A stretch of DNA of 64,000 nt. It comes from Blattamonas nauphoetae. Taxonomy: Eukaryota > Preaxostyla > Oxymonadida. The position numbers and the translations under genes were made by a program. The stretch is taken from assembly GCA_033064195.1 (NCBI GenBank), contig JARBJD010000006.1, forward strand, positions 62,001 through 126,000. The letters are read 5' to 3'. Of the stretch, positions 1 through 11,703 are shown piece after piece; within the stretch, counting starts at the first letter, position 1, and each line of letters opens with the position of its first letter. The notes under the pieces were generated by a model that had not been told where the DNA came from, did not search any database, and saw only the letters and a list, made by a program, of their open reading frames with translations.

Positions 1-1321
1 ATTTCTCCAACGCGAGATTGGTGTGGTGAGAGACGTTAATGAGGGATCCGCTTTGGCTGCTGTTGGAGATCAGCACAGATGAGTAAATGGAGAGGTAGTC
101 TCCTGAGTAGTTGATCATCTGAGGAGTCGACAAATTACATTTGAAAACCACATTTTCGAGAAAGAGATAGGAGTTCTGGACATACAACACAGCTCCATTG
201 CCAGAGCTAATTGTGGTACTTGCATTGACATAGCTGAAGGTGATTGATGAGCCCAAAGTGCGGCTGGAGAGGTACAAGACTCCACCACCAATTGATGTGA
301 AATCTGTGAAGGAGGTATCGGAGCAGGTGAATTGGATATCTGAGCAGTCGATGTAGATGCATCCGCCAAGCTTTGCTGAACAGTTTGTGAAAACACACGC
401 AACGATGTCCAACCTAATGAAACTCAGATCAAATTCAGATGGGTATTTCGCACAGATGGCCCCCCCATTTGTGTCTGAGGTGCATTTTGTGAAAGTACAA
501 TTGGTAAAGTATGTGACGGAATCGGTGATATTTACAGTGTTTTGGAAATGCATGTTCTTGTAAATGGTCTTGGTATAAGTTGTATTCAACGAGTGGAACA
601 ATGGGGTGGAAGAAAACGGGGCGACAATCGTTCCATCAATTGCGTTCTCGATGAAATTGAAATTGCATCCGATGATTCGCGTACAAGTGAAGTTTGTCGT
701 TGGTTGCAAAGGAGAGTGAGGGCAGGATGTGATATTATGCAAATCAAGCAAAATGATCGACGAAGCAATTGAAGGTCCAGAGAGGAGCGGGGCGTCTGAG
801 GAGATCTTCAAATTCGACAAAGAACTCGATTTCGCCAACAAAGAAACTTCAACACTGTTCCTGGATATCAGATTCGGAATGATCCCGGTTTTCGAGTCCA
901 GAGTGATTTCGTCCAGATCGATGTGCGAAGAATACCCAATAAACGGGGATTCAATCGACGGAGAAAGCAAGCAATTCCTCAAAAAGATATTCGATGAGAT
1001 CATTTTCGCGAAGCTCTCTGTGGGATAAAGCCCAAATGAGTAAAACGAGACGGAACTGTTTGTCAGCAAGAAAAGTCCATTCTTGGACAGAGTAATCAAT
1101 CTCATGGTTGAGTCAGAATTAAAGGACAATGTGGTTGTTTCCAAAAGCACATTGTCATCGATCCATCGGTCTGAGTTTATCGTGAAATGGTGAGGGAGGT
1201 CAGGTTGAAGAGGGGTTTCAAGGGAGAGTGGGCGCATTGACGAAATCAGAAAATCATGGGGTAATAAACACGATACGGAAGTTAGAAAAACTCCTAAGAA
1301 CAGAAATGGATTGAACCTCAT
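1..1321 (-). CDS. beta-helix (polymorphic membrane protein-like) surface protein, 3' end beyond window
   Basis: The frame is open from an ATG at 1321 to the window edge (440 codons, no stop), so only the N-terminal part is here. The first residues (MRFNPFLFLGVFLTSVSC) read as a signal peptide. The rest has short repeats typical of pectin-lyase-like or Chlamydia Pmp-like beta-helices: Cys-x-Phe strands followed by Gly-Gly turns, for example CTFTKCTSDTNGGAIC and CVFTNCSAKLGGCIYI. Many Asn-X-Ser/Thr sites fit a secreted or membrane-bound ectodomain. The pseudokinase gene at 40441-52223 has the same architecture, so the missing C-terminus may hold a membrane span and kinase-like tail; that is inference. 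Smaller open frames on the other strand here are shadows. Confidence 0.75.
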   Translation of the reverse strand, partial: MRFNPFLFLGVFLTSVSCLLPHDFLISSMRPLSLETPLQPDLPHHFTINSDRWIDDNVLLETTTLSFNSDSTMRLITLSKNGLFLLTNSSVSFYSFGLYPTESFAKMISSNIFLRNCLLSPSIESPFIGYSSHIDLDEITLDSKTGIIPNLISRNSVEVSLLAKSSSLSNLKISSDAPLLSGPSIASSIILLDLHNITSCPHSPLQPTTNFTCTRIIGCNFNFIENAIDGTIVAPFSSTPLFHSLNTTYTKTIYKNMHFQNTVNITDSVTYFTNCTFTKCTSDTNGGAICAKYPSEFDLSFIRLDIVACVFTNCSAKLGGCIYIDCSDIQFTCSDTSFTDFTSIGGGVLYLSSRTLGSSITFSYVNASTTISSGNGAVLYVQNSYLFLENVVFKCNLSTPQMINYSGDYLSIYSSVLISNSSQSGSLINVSHHTNLALEK

Positions 1322-1466
1322 TTGAAACCAAAATAATGGGTGGGAAACGATAAATCTCTGCTCCTCACGGTTTCATTTCATGGATAAGTGTGTGCTAATA
1401 GAATAGATGACGATAATGCGAGGAAGAGGAAAACAAAAATTGGCCTGCTTTAGGTCCAAATATAAT

Positions 1467-4400
1467 TCATTGTTTCAATTTGTGATGACCAAGATGATCA
1501 GCGAGTTCACTGCACTTAATAATCACTTGACACACTGGACACAGCGTATTCAGAGATCGTTGGTCATGATGAACACTCGAGTGATTGCTCATGTAGTGCT
1601 TGGCCAGGTCTGCTCTCGGAACGACAGTCGAACACAGCCGACAAGACACTGACAGCCTCGTCTCTCTCAGACCATCCTGCAACGACGGTCGATGTGCAAT
1701 CTTGATGTGCTCCCACATTTCCATTGGCGTGGTCGCAGCATAGCGACAGAGAGGGCATTTCGGCTGTCTTTCATTTGGTCGAAGTGAGAAAGGACAGCTC
1801 GACACGAAATGAGCGATGGCGTCTGCTCTCAGCATCTGTGCGCTACAGAACGGACAGAAGAACGATTCATTTTCCAGTTTGTGTCGGAGTGTCTTCGCGG
1901 TCGACGCAAAGATATCAACAATCGGAGAGAAGTGGTTGATGTTCAGTGTGCCGTCCTCACACCTCATTGGAAGGTGTCGATACTCCACATCTGAAAGATG
2001 CAGCATGAACTCGTCTGTCTTTACTTGCGCCGAACAAAGTCGACACGTCACTGTTGGGTTTCGTTGAGCTTCCTCAAACTGTCTCGAAAGCGTGTCACAT
2101 ATCCCTCGACAGCTGTGTGCCCAGTGTTGGTACAGATTCTTGTAGAACAGTTGCTCGTTGCAGAACGTGCAGGGCAACATCAGATTCAGCAGAGTCGCAC
2201 GGTGATGCCGGAAAAAGTGGTTCGGAACGTCCGAATTGCACACAAACATGGCACACTCGACGCAGAAGAAGAAGTTGAAGCCTCGCATCGACTGTTTGTA
2301 CAATTGTTCTGCTGCTGGGCTCAGCATTCGATTGATCGACCTCAGCAAGAAGAACGAGGCGGTTGATTGGAGTTGGAGTTCTTCTTCGCTGAATCTGTTC
2401 TTCATTTTCGTTGTTCTGTATCGATCGAACAGTATCTTGATATCCCCTGAGTGTTGGTTATGGATATGCGAGAAGATCTCGTCATGTCCCCATTGGTGGG
2501 CCTGGCAGAAGGGACAGGTGAATGATCCCGAGTTGTCCACCCGAGAGAAGCTGCACTTGTTGGCCCAGTGGAAGATGAGGTTGGGGAAAGAGTACGACTC
2601 GAGCATTCCCGTCTTGCAGAACGGACACCCATATTCCCCTTTCAGCTTGTCGAGTGTTTTCTGCTGTGTCGTCCACCGCTGCTCGTCCAGTATCTGTTGA
2701 GTGGCCCGTCGCTGTTCGTCCATTTCGGCAGGGTGTTTGTCTTCCATGTGCTGCTGCATCTCTTCTGTTTTGATTTGGATGCCACAGATTTGACAGGCGA
2801 GCTTGACTGAAGTCTGCTTTGTTGTCGTTCGAGCCCATTTTGATCGTCCTGTGCTGAGCGTTGAGGATATCGCCGATTCGGAGAGGACTTGTGGGATCGA
2901 TGGAGTGGGTGCAACTGGTGTGGGCGCAATTGGAGTCGGTGTGAGAGTGTTCGGGCGAGGAGGGGACGGCTGCGGTTGGCTGTCTGCATCATTCATCGAG
3001 CCATCTGCGACAAATGAGTCTGCATCCTTCCGTGTCCTCGGTTGAGCAAATTTATTCGTTGATGGGTTGTTGATGGTTTGAGAAAGGGCTGCGAGTGTCT
3101 CTCCTTCGCCGTTGGAATGGTTCAGTGGCAGGTCTGAAGGAGCATTCGTCGCAAGTCGAGTGTTGGATCGAAGGACCAAGTCAGTTTCTGGAGGGGTTGG
3201 TTGAGGTTGATTGGTGAGAAGAGTAGGATGGGCATCCTGTTGCTGGACGATGGATGATTGGAGCAAGACGGGTTGGACGATTGATGATTGGAGCAAGACG
3301 GGCTGAGCTGGTTGTGTTGCTGCTAATGGAGAATTAGCATACGGCGTTTGCTTTTCTTGGAAAAGCGCTCCAGGTGGGAGAGAAGCAGTGGTGGGAGAAC
3401 GTGCAGGCCCTCGCTTGGCCAAGTCTGAAATATTCCCCCCCTTCACATTCACCGGAACATTCATTATTGTTTCGTTCATGTCCGGGATGAGTTGGGACTT
3501 CCGCTCCATCCCCGGTGGGAGCTGGAGACGTGTCGGTTGATAAATAGTCCCCGCTGGCAGTAATTTATTCTGCAAAGCTTCGTATTCGCTCCAAGTGAGT
3601 TCAACTGTGTCGAATGGTGGGTTTGTGAGAAATCGTCGAAAGGGAGCCGAGTTGACATCGACAGGATCTGACGGTTGGTGATCAGTGGCAATGTTGAAAA
3701 GAGGAAAGAAGAAAGGATGGCTTAGAAGTGCGTTATTAAAAGTTGATATTCGTTCTGTCGCGTTGAAACTCAACATTTTCGAGAGGAGGTCGTTGCAGGC
3801 TTCAGATACGTTTGCGATTGGTTGGAGTGGCCTTGAATGGGCACTGCGAAGGCAGAAAGAGAAAAAACATCCAGTACATCAGATTATGAGAGTAGAGAAC
3901 ATGAATCTTGAAAAATCGAACACAAACCGGATGATCCCGAGTAAGGAAGTTGAGTCGAATGGATGCCTAGCAGTGAAATTTTATGACAGATGAGAAAGGA
4001 GTAATAAATACCTGCCTGTCAAAAGTTCATAGAAAATGCAGCCGAGAGACCAAACATCCATTTTCTGACTGTATCCATCCTCAGCAATCGCCTCAGGACT
4101 CTACAGAGGTGAAATCGAGGTCAACCTTAACATATATAGAGACACACCATGTAAAGTGGAGTTCCACAGACAGTTCCTTGGAGAAGAGGAGCATCTTGGG
4201 TGGTTGAACCGATCTTTTTGAGGAGGCCGTAGTCAGAGATGACAGTACGGACAGTGGTTGTCTCTGGATCATAGCTGAGAAGAATGTTGTCTGGTTTAAT
4301 GTCCCTGATTCAGGTGGATGACGATGAGCGAGACATATCACATACCGGTGGATAAAGAACTGCGAATGAATCTCAGTGAGAGCACGAGCTGGAGGAACGA

Positions 4401-5145
4401 GATAGAGACGAATGACAACACATATATGGATTATTGAGCAAAATACCGTTCATAAAGAGAAGTTTCATCACCATTGACTCGCATATCCCCACATTCTCGT
4501 AAGGTGTCATAAATTTGGTGAGATCCTGAACAAAAGAGGGGAAAAGAGTATGAAAGTTATCAAAAAACAAACCCCTCGATCGGCATAGTCAAGCATAAAG
4601 ACAGTTGATTGATTTTTTGGAGCTTTAAAGCACTCGTGAGCTGTCACAAAAAAACGCCGATGTTTGCAGTCACTTAACAATGAAAAAGATAGAGCACATC
4701 CAAAATGATGGTGGGTAAAGATTGATTGAAGGATAAACGAAAAAGCAGACAGTGTTAGTGTTTCAGCTGTCCTGAATTCTCGATTGGCTGCCTCGGGATC
4801 TGTAACGATCTTTGCAGCTCTAATATGTCCATCTTGCATAACAACTACGTAAACACTGGAAGAGAAAGGATATCAGGCAGATTGAATGAGTAAAACATTG
4901 AAAAACGCTGCAACAAAAAAAGTGGGAGTGTAGAGGGATTGCGTCGAAGAAAGGAGAGAGTGGAGTATATTTCAAACTTTCCATATTGTCCTCTTCCTAA
5001 TTGTGTCCATAGTCGAGTTATGTCACAAAAAAACAGTAAAAATACAATAGAACGGACCTAAGAACGAATAGGACTTGAAGAATTTCTAAAAAATAAAAAA
5101 AGATACTGTACAGCCACATCCATGTAACAAATCTACATCAGACAT
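1467..5145 (-). CDS. protein kinase fused to a multi-C2H2-type zinc-finger protein (11 exons)
   Basis: Eleven exons joined at GT-AG sites give 1014 codons with every phase consistent: 5145-5137, 5085-5058, 4996-4978, 4855-4751, 4672-4573, 4525-4447, 4388-4346, 4304-4148, 4100-4012, 3966-3928 and 3843-1467. Residues 1 to about 260 are a kinase domain: glycine loop GRGQYGNVY (13-21), lysine in AAKIV (Lys34), catalytic HRDIKPDN (Asp129), SDYG in place of DFG (Asp152), then GTPLYMSPEA and DVWSLGCIFYELLTG. A Ser/Thr/Pro/Gln-rich linker follows. About ten Cys/His units end the protein, for example CQICGIQIKTEEMQQHMEDKH and CPLCRYAATTPMEMWEH. Catalytic residues are present, so an active Ser/Thr kinase is likely. 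The zinc fingers could bind nucleic acid or protein. The first exon (MSD) is the least certain. Confidence 0.8.
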
Positions 5146-5648
5146 CCTATTTTAGCTTTCGAGTGATTGATCGAGCCCGCAACAAAGAATTTGTGACTTT
5201 TAATGAACTGAGTAATCGATCCAGGAGGTATCAATGATGTGAAATGAATAACCGAAGTTCGTGTAATCTCTTCAATATCGAAGAGTATTATGTATTGTAA
5301 ATATCAGTGTAAATTTTGAGTTTTTCTTCTCAAATGGTGTGGGATATTAACCACAATCAATCAAAATTAAAGCATCCAATCCACCGAACAAACACTATCG
5401 ACGCAAGATTTTGGTTTTCGACACTTTTGTTTCCATTCGACAGACAAAATAATGTTCATGGCAATCTCTTGATTGCATCCAAAAATAGTTGACATTTGCA
5501 CAAAAGTGCTCTCCAATCTGCACGGTTATCTTTAGTAAAAGGCGAAGGATAAGTTCGAAATACAGATTGGCGTGCTAGATGATCTTTCTTCGACCTTTAT
5601 ACTTCTGAATCGATCTTTCACATTTGGTTCGATCAGCTTTCATCTTCG
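5146..5648. other. intergenic, divergent promoter interval
   Basis: This AT-rich stretch lies between the start of the kinase/zinc-finger gene on the minus strand and the start of the plus-strand gene at 5649. I see no open frame of note, repeat or RNA gene. It should hold both promoters, but no motif could be assigned. Confidence 0.5.
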
Positions 5649-6749
5649 ATGATACCTTCGAATATCGATTCAAACTCTTTTTCCGATGCCGATGTTTTAA
5701 ATCTCCTGTATTCATCAAGAAGACTACTTGTAACACCACCATCAACAGAACGCAGTTTGTGTCTCCAACCACTCCTACAGCTCTCTCGATTTGGCAACAT
5801 CGTAGAATCAAACAATGGATTGAACAAATTTTTCGATGACTTTGAAGAGTTTCGGTTGGACACAATGTTGATATCACTTTTTAAGTCAGATTCAACACCA
5901 AAAAATGACAAGGACATTGTCTCAGTCATTCTTGGATTTCTCTATGATTCTACCGAAGTCGAAAGGTCATTACTTGATGCACTTTTCGATCATTGGATTG
6001 AAATGCTGAGAGATATCTTTCAAAAAGGAACCTTTGAATCCAACCTGATCACTCTCAAAGATCTGATGCGTGCAATCACAGGACTCCTGATTGAGAATTA
6101 TCCTTGTATAGAACACAATACAGTTATATCTGAACTGATTTGTGAACACTTTCATCGACTTACCCCACACCAACAATCAGATTCGATTCTCCTCCTCTCC
6201 TTTCTTATTGAAAGAGGTATGATGGTTTCAATATGCATTCCAGCAGCATTGCAGATTGTACAAGTGACTTTACACTTTCTGGGTCAGCAGAAACAAGCGT
6301 TGGAACATCGTGACAGTTGGTCTTCAATTCAGGACATTCTGAGCACAGTCGGAAAAGAAATTGTGCATCCTCTCCTCATCCACGATCACCATGCGCTTTT
6401 CACTTTGATGCGAATCTTTTTGTTGTGTTCAACAGATGAGGGTCTCCCATATATTCTGATGGACATCCTGTTCTCGGATCAGAAGGCGATTTGGAAGAGA
6501 GGAGTTGAGAGCGGATTGAGTGGATTGGTTGTATGTGGTATTCAGAAAACAGACAGTATTTGGGGGCGTGAAGGCCTGATCTTGGATCTCCTTCGAACGA
6601 TGAAGAAATGGGAGGGATTGTTGGAGTGTGATGTGATGTTGGAAACTATATGTTGTTGGGGCATGGAGGATATGATTGATGGGATGGGAAAACTGAGAGA
6701 GGAGACTGTCGGATTCCGCAGGTACTTTGTTTGGAACACCACAGATTGA
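5649..6749 (+). CDS. uncharacterised helical protein, 366 aa
   Basis: A single uninterrupted frame runs from ATG 5649 to TGA. The product is Leu/Ile-rich with regularly spaced amphipathic helices (for example SLLDALFDHWIEML and TLFTL-like pairs) and looks like an alpha-solenoid. There are no catalytic motifs, signal peptide or membrane span. Composition resembles the larger helical-repeat proteins elsewhere in the window (11784-21407, 21769-24519, 53930-55003), so it may be a short member of that family, but I cannot align it by eye. No intron was needed. Function unknown. Confidence 0.6.
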   Translation: MIPSNIDSNSFSDADVLNLLYSSRRLLVTPPSTERSLCLQPLLQLSRFGNIVESNNGLNKFFDDFEEFRLDTMLISLFKSDSTPKNDKDIVSVILGFLYDSTEVERSLLDALFDHWIEMLRDIFQKGTFESNLITLKDLMRAITGLLIENYPCIEHNTVISELICEHFHRLTPHQQSDSILLLSFLIERGMMVSICIPAALQIVQVTLHFLGQQKQALEHRDSWSSIQDILSTVGKEIVHPLLIHDHHALFTLMRIFLLCSTDEGLPYILMDILFSDQKAIWKRGVESGLSGLVVCGIQKTDSIWGREGLILDLLRTMKKWEGLLECDVMLETICCWGMEDMIDGMGKLREETVGFRRYFVWNTTD

Positions 6750-6910
6750 GCTGAAATGATAATCTCCTGAAGATAATTAGGCTTGAAGATTCATTTACAC
6801 AATTGTTCAATACATTCTGAACGTTTTGGAATTTTTTAATCATGTTTGATGGCATAATTCTGATCTGACCCAGATCTTCCTAGTGAGAGAGGGCAACCAC
6901 ATAACCGGTG

Positions 6911-9900
6911 ATGGCCACGTCCGTCACCACAGGTAATTGGAAGAGTTGCACTTTTTTCCCCCGAATCAAGTGGGACTCCCTCCAACAACACCATGTCCAA
7001 GCCCTGACAGGCCACAGTATCGATATTTTTAGACATGGGGGACAATCTGTATTTCCTCCGCTTGAGCATGATGTGTGCCAACAAATATTACTGATTTTTC
7101 ATTTTATTCGCACTTTATTCGTTTGTACCAGTTCATTCGACACTTCATCGACATGAAGCTGAAACAAGCCTACACACATCGAAAGCTCCTCTTATTCCAA
7201 CAGCACACGGATTCCTTGAGTAACTATATTCTATTCAATACATCGCTTGGACACTATTTCCCTTCTAGTTACGTTTATTTCATGTTGAAACGAGGTTCAT
7301 CCATTTATTCCATTTTCATTGATTAATAGACGACGACGATGAATGGCTCTTTGATGAACTGTTTCCTGTCGACCATCTTCCGGAAATATGTAAAAAGTAC
7401 AACATCGAACCCGTGAAAGTGCTTCCTTTCGCCAACCGCTACACAAGTGCCGATTTACATCCATCGTCGTCTCTCACGTTTCCGTTGCAACTGAATGTGC
7501 AGGAACCTCATAAAATTCTGACGTATTCTTTATTTCTCTCATTATAATGCTCCCAGATCATTCATGAGATTAATCCAATCAAACGATGAGAAACCAGAGA
7601 ATCCTGACCATTCTCATAACTCACAATTTCAGCCCCCATCACTGTTGTCCTTTTTCCAGAACGCACAACCACAGGATCTTCTCAAACGCTTTAAGGAGTC
7701 GTTCAGAACTGCTCTGAATCGAATTAACGGAAGACCGTCCGAGCTTGTTCCGTTCGTTCAGGTTCAGGACGTGACACAGTATCCTCCCCAATCGGATACT
7801 TCAACGCCAGAATCACAGGAAATACTCAAACAAGCGCAACTCCACCCAACCTTCCATTTTGAGTTTGGATATGTAATCCCATTCAAAATCTCAACTGACA
7901 TCGGAAATACTGTTGACAGCTGTTTATCTTTTGTTATTCAGGCATCAAACCAACAGACAAACACGCCATCGACATCGATTTCAAGTTCGCAGAACGATAC
8001 GCCACAATCGATGAACCTACGCCACGAAGTCAGGTCGATTGTTCCTCTGCCGCATGCATATTGTGCTGCATTGCTTTTTGACGCAGTTGACTCACATTGG
8101 CTCACTAGAGGCCTTCAGGCGCAGCTTACTGAAATTCGAGACGCCTTCCGGCCAAATAAGCCAGAACTTTCGCCTTCACCATTACCCATCAATAATACTG
8201 TTTCTGAACAAGCCAATACTCTCAATGTGGATGGTAATATCCCTCTAGAAGCGTCTCCATCACCCAAACCACAACAAGCTGAACAGATCACAGTAGCCTC
8301 TCCATCAAGTTCGCCCCTCCCTGCACCCACTGAGATCACCACTCGAGAACTTTCGCAAACTCCTACGATAGTCCCTGTTTCTGAAACAGCACTCCCGACT
8401 GAATCTCAAAAACAAATCTCTCACAAATCATCTTCCCCTCAGCCAGAAACGAAACAAAATGAGGAACAACCAAAAGAAGAGACGAAAAGCAGCCAAAAAC
8501 AAATGACAATATCGAACATTCTCAAGTCAATGTCGAAATTCAAACATTTCCACTATCGAATGAAGGAAATCGATGGAGAAAGCTTCCTTGTTCTCTCATC
8601 AACTGCAAAATATGATGGACCCACTCCACCTCCGATTAAATGCACAAAGGACGAGGAAGGTAATTATTGTGTTGTGGATGAGACAGGCAGACAACGAAGA
8701 ATCCATATCCATCAAAATATGGAACAAACCGAGAAAAAACGAAGGAGCAAACGAAAAGAAGATGAAGAAACAGAAGAAGAACGGGAGCAACGGTACCTCC
8801 TGAAGTTCCAAAGTGCTCTTGAGAAGACAGATTACACCGACCAGTTTGGGGCTGATGCCTTCTGGGCAATGCTTACGTCGCCCATCTTTTTTGTGCAAAA
8901 TGACCATTTTCAGGAGAACAAGACCACTGACGAACACATCTTCCCCATTGCTCAGCTAAGCAGTCAGTTCAGATGGATCCTCTTTGATCAGAACCAACTA
9001 TCGACTGATAATACCCGTTTCCAGTTCAGCACACCTCCAGCTCAACTGAAGAATTTGCGCCGTGGAGGAAGAGGAAGGACCGACTTTGTCACGTTCTCAG
9101 AAGTCAGCCCAAGTCCCGAGCGTGTTGAAGAAGAGAAGCTCCTTGAGAACAACTTGATGCCCATCACGACGGATACCGACTCCCTCTTTTCGTTTTTCTC
9201 AGATGATGAATCGTTAGCTCAAGCACATTTCGCCGAATCAGACGATGATTCAGACAGCGACTGGCTCCAAGCTGATTTTGAAGCAGAAAATGAGACTGTG
9301 GTTTTCGATCAACCGCATCTGCTTAATACAATTGAGGCCATGTACCCGGCTCCAGAGCTCTTCTCAGGTCGCGGACCACTCGCCGAGTCAATGGCTCAAG
9401 ATCCTTTCTATGGTTCGTTGTTTGCAGCTCTTCAACCAGAAGAATTGACATCATATCCATCTTCGCCCAAGTATCCATTGTATCCTTCGACACTTGCGCT
9501 GTACAAGGCGAGGAGCTCTGAGCGAAAAGACAGACGCAAAAAGCGAAGAGATGAACAGGGAAAGTCTGGGAAGAGAGCCCGGGATACAACTGAATATGGG
9601 GATGAAGGAACCCTACTTGATCTTCCGAGTGTTTCAGCGAGCACCGGTCTCCTTGCCATGGACACTATCCACAAGAATCTGTACCAGTCCTCGCCAAGTC
9701 CGACATCTCCGACACCTTTAGCCACTCAATCACCTCAGAACTACCCCATCTCAACTCCACTCCAACCACTCTCGCTCCAGCCATTCACTCCACTCCCTAA
9801 ACAGAATCATGGTCCCACAAATCAACAGAATATTCAACCACCAACACAAAGCCCTCCCCAACCTCTTCCAGGCGCATTTATTAACTCGGCAGGCCTTCTG

Positions 9901-10902
9901 GTGACCCCTCCACAAATCACACATCCCCCACAACATCACAGTCCGTCAAGTCTTTCCACGTCCACGAGTCAGAATCACACCCAGCCACGGCATCTCCAAA
10001 TCAGTCAATCCAATTCGCCAGCAATACTATCTCAATCACTTACGAACTTCAAAACATCTCAACCACAACACTCACAACCGATCCAGCATCATCTGTCGGC
10101 CCCACAATCGCCGGCTGTGTTCACTTCTCTTTCGTTGTCGACTCCTGTCCAGGCGAGTCCAAGTGGTTCCATACTTCAGACATCAATCGATCATCCACAG
10201 TCACAACAAATTCATCCCACACAGCAAAACCAAAACTTCTACACGCCTTCAAATCTCCCACATAATCATCAATCAACGCCAGCCCTTACTACCGTCCAGC
10301 CGATCACACTTCCTGAAGCTTCTTCGCCGCTGCCTCCGAGTTCGAATCAGCCGGCCCCACAAGGATCTATTCCGATCTCAGAACCTTCTCAAACGGGTCC
10401 AACGACACTAACCAAGATTTCTGATCAGCCAGATGGACATGCACCAGTTCCGCCGCAGATAACTCAACGAAACCATTCACATCGTTCTGAACAAAGAAAT
10501 CCACCATCACAAAGTGCAGATCTCCCGAAATCCCAATCTCCGAGCACTCCAATTGTGTCTATTGATTCTGCTCAACTTGAGACAATCTCAACCGCAATCT
10601 CTTCGGGGCATTTGGGGTCAATCCAGAAAGGACGGCAGAATTCCACAAATACGCGTGGAAACATCATACCTTTCCCCGCAAATCTCGGTCAAATGATGTT
10701 AAACAATGCAACCTCTTTGAAAGGCACTCGAACAACATCAGACGGCCAACAAGGCAACCCAATACAAACTGTCCGGCCGCTTCCTCTTCTCCCCATAGTC
10801 GAGGGAGAACAACTTGGGAAACTGAAACCACTCCCTTTGGTTCCCCCCAAAGGATCTTCGCATGTTTCCTTGCCCGAGGGAAAGGAAGATAATGGAGATT
10901 GA
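6911..10902 (+). CDS. large Ser/Pro/Gln-rich protein of unknown function, 4 exons, 1287 aa
   Basis: Exons 6911-7072, 7132-7294, 7330-7522 and 7557-10902 join through introns of 59, 35 and 34 nt to give 1288 codons including TGA. The last exon alone is open for over 1100 codons. The N-terminal 170 residues look folded (FIRHFIDMKLKQAY, DDDDEWLFDELFPVDHLPE). Low-complexity Ser/Pro/Gln tracts follow, then a folded segment near residues 500-660 after a basic acidic-mixed stretch (EKKRRSKRKEDEE), an acidic block, a basic KDRRKKRRDE segment, and about 400 residues of Pro/Gln/Ser-rich disorder. This composition suits a nuclear regulatory or scaffold protein, but I recognise no named family. An upstream start is possible because the first exon was chosen by frame only. 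Confidence 0.65.
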
Positions 10903-11224
10903 AGTTCTGTTTTGTTGTCATTGTTTTCAATGCTTTCGTGTGTTTGTTGTTCCTGTTACTCTTGATTTTCGTCTTGTTTTCATCTTTTTTATCATTAAAT
11001 CTTGCTGAATCGGTATTCCCTCTTTCTCTTTTGGCCCAAAATGCAGGCGATGAAATCTCGGTTGTTGTCGTGACTGAGAGAGTCCATATCGAAAAAGATC
11101 ATCATATTGACGTGAAGTGTCGAATACAAGCAAAAAAATAAGTGTAAATGAAGAATGTGACTGTTCTGAAAAAACGTGGCATGTTCGATAATCCCGAGCG
11201 TAGTGATCGAAAGTAGACAAAGAA
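10903..11224. other. convergent intergenic / 3' regions
   Basis: This is the space between the TGA of the plus-strand Ser/Pro/Gln-rich gene and the TAA of the minus-strand Mss4 gene. It is T-rich next to the first gene, as expected of a 3' end, and contains no gene or repeat that I can support. Confidence 0.5.
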
Positions 11225-11703
11225 TTAATCATACGCTACCCTTTTTGCGTCAATATAGAATTCTTGTGGTGTGAGCTGAACTCCTACAGGGCCTCTGTCA
11301 CAAGCACAACAGGTGAGATAGCGAACGTGCTGATGGTGCAATGTTGGGTTTGTAGCATTCTGAGGGTCAACAACACCGGTTGCCTCTGGTGGGGACGGTG
11401 TGACGATGGATGTCGCCGTTTTATCATTCCCTTGGACCATTTTCGAAAATCCAATATTGTCGAATTTCATCATATTATTCAGAAACCAAAAGTCAGATTC
11501 CACCTCGCCATCTTCAGGACGTCTGGAGTTATACTTAGGGAGGTAGATCTAATCACAGAATTGATAAGAAGGGGGAACAAACAGACATCTTTCTTGACGT
11601 ATGTACCAACGTTTTTTCGGATAATCAAATCTCCACAATCTTTACATTTGACAGATTTGGCGTTGAGCTTGTTTTCACCGATAAGAGACGGATCTATGGA
11701 CAT
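11225..11703 (-). CDS. Mss4/DSS4 (RABIF-like) guanine nucleotide exchange chaperone
   Basis: Two exons, 11703-11587 and 11548-11225, flank a 38-nt GT-AG intron and encode 146 residues. The Mss4 fold shows clearly. An N-terminal zinc knuckle (CKDCGDLIIRKN) is followed by a helix/loop (FDNIGFSKMV, compare FENVGFTKDV of vertebrate RABIF, from memory). The second knuckle and C-terminal strands (YLTCCACDRGPVG, then QEFYIDAKRVAYD) match the family's CxxCxxGPxG plus FYxAxxRV ending. Both Cys pairs that bind zinc are present. Family members stabilise nucleotide-free Rab GTPases in exocytic traffic. Length is close to the usual 120-145 residues. Its 5' end abuts the start of the helical-repeat gene at 11784, so the two share a promoter interval of only about 80 bp. 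Confidence 0.85.

Noticed and set aside
115-402. Open frames in other registers over 1-1321
   Set aside because: The long minus-strand frame from 1321 with signal peptide and beta-helix repeats explains the region better.
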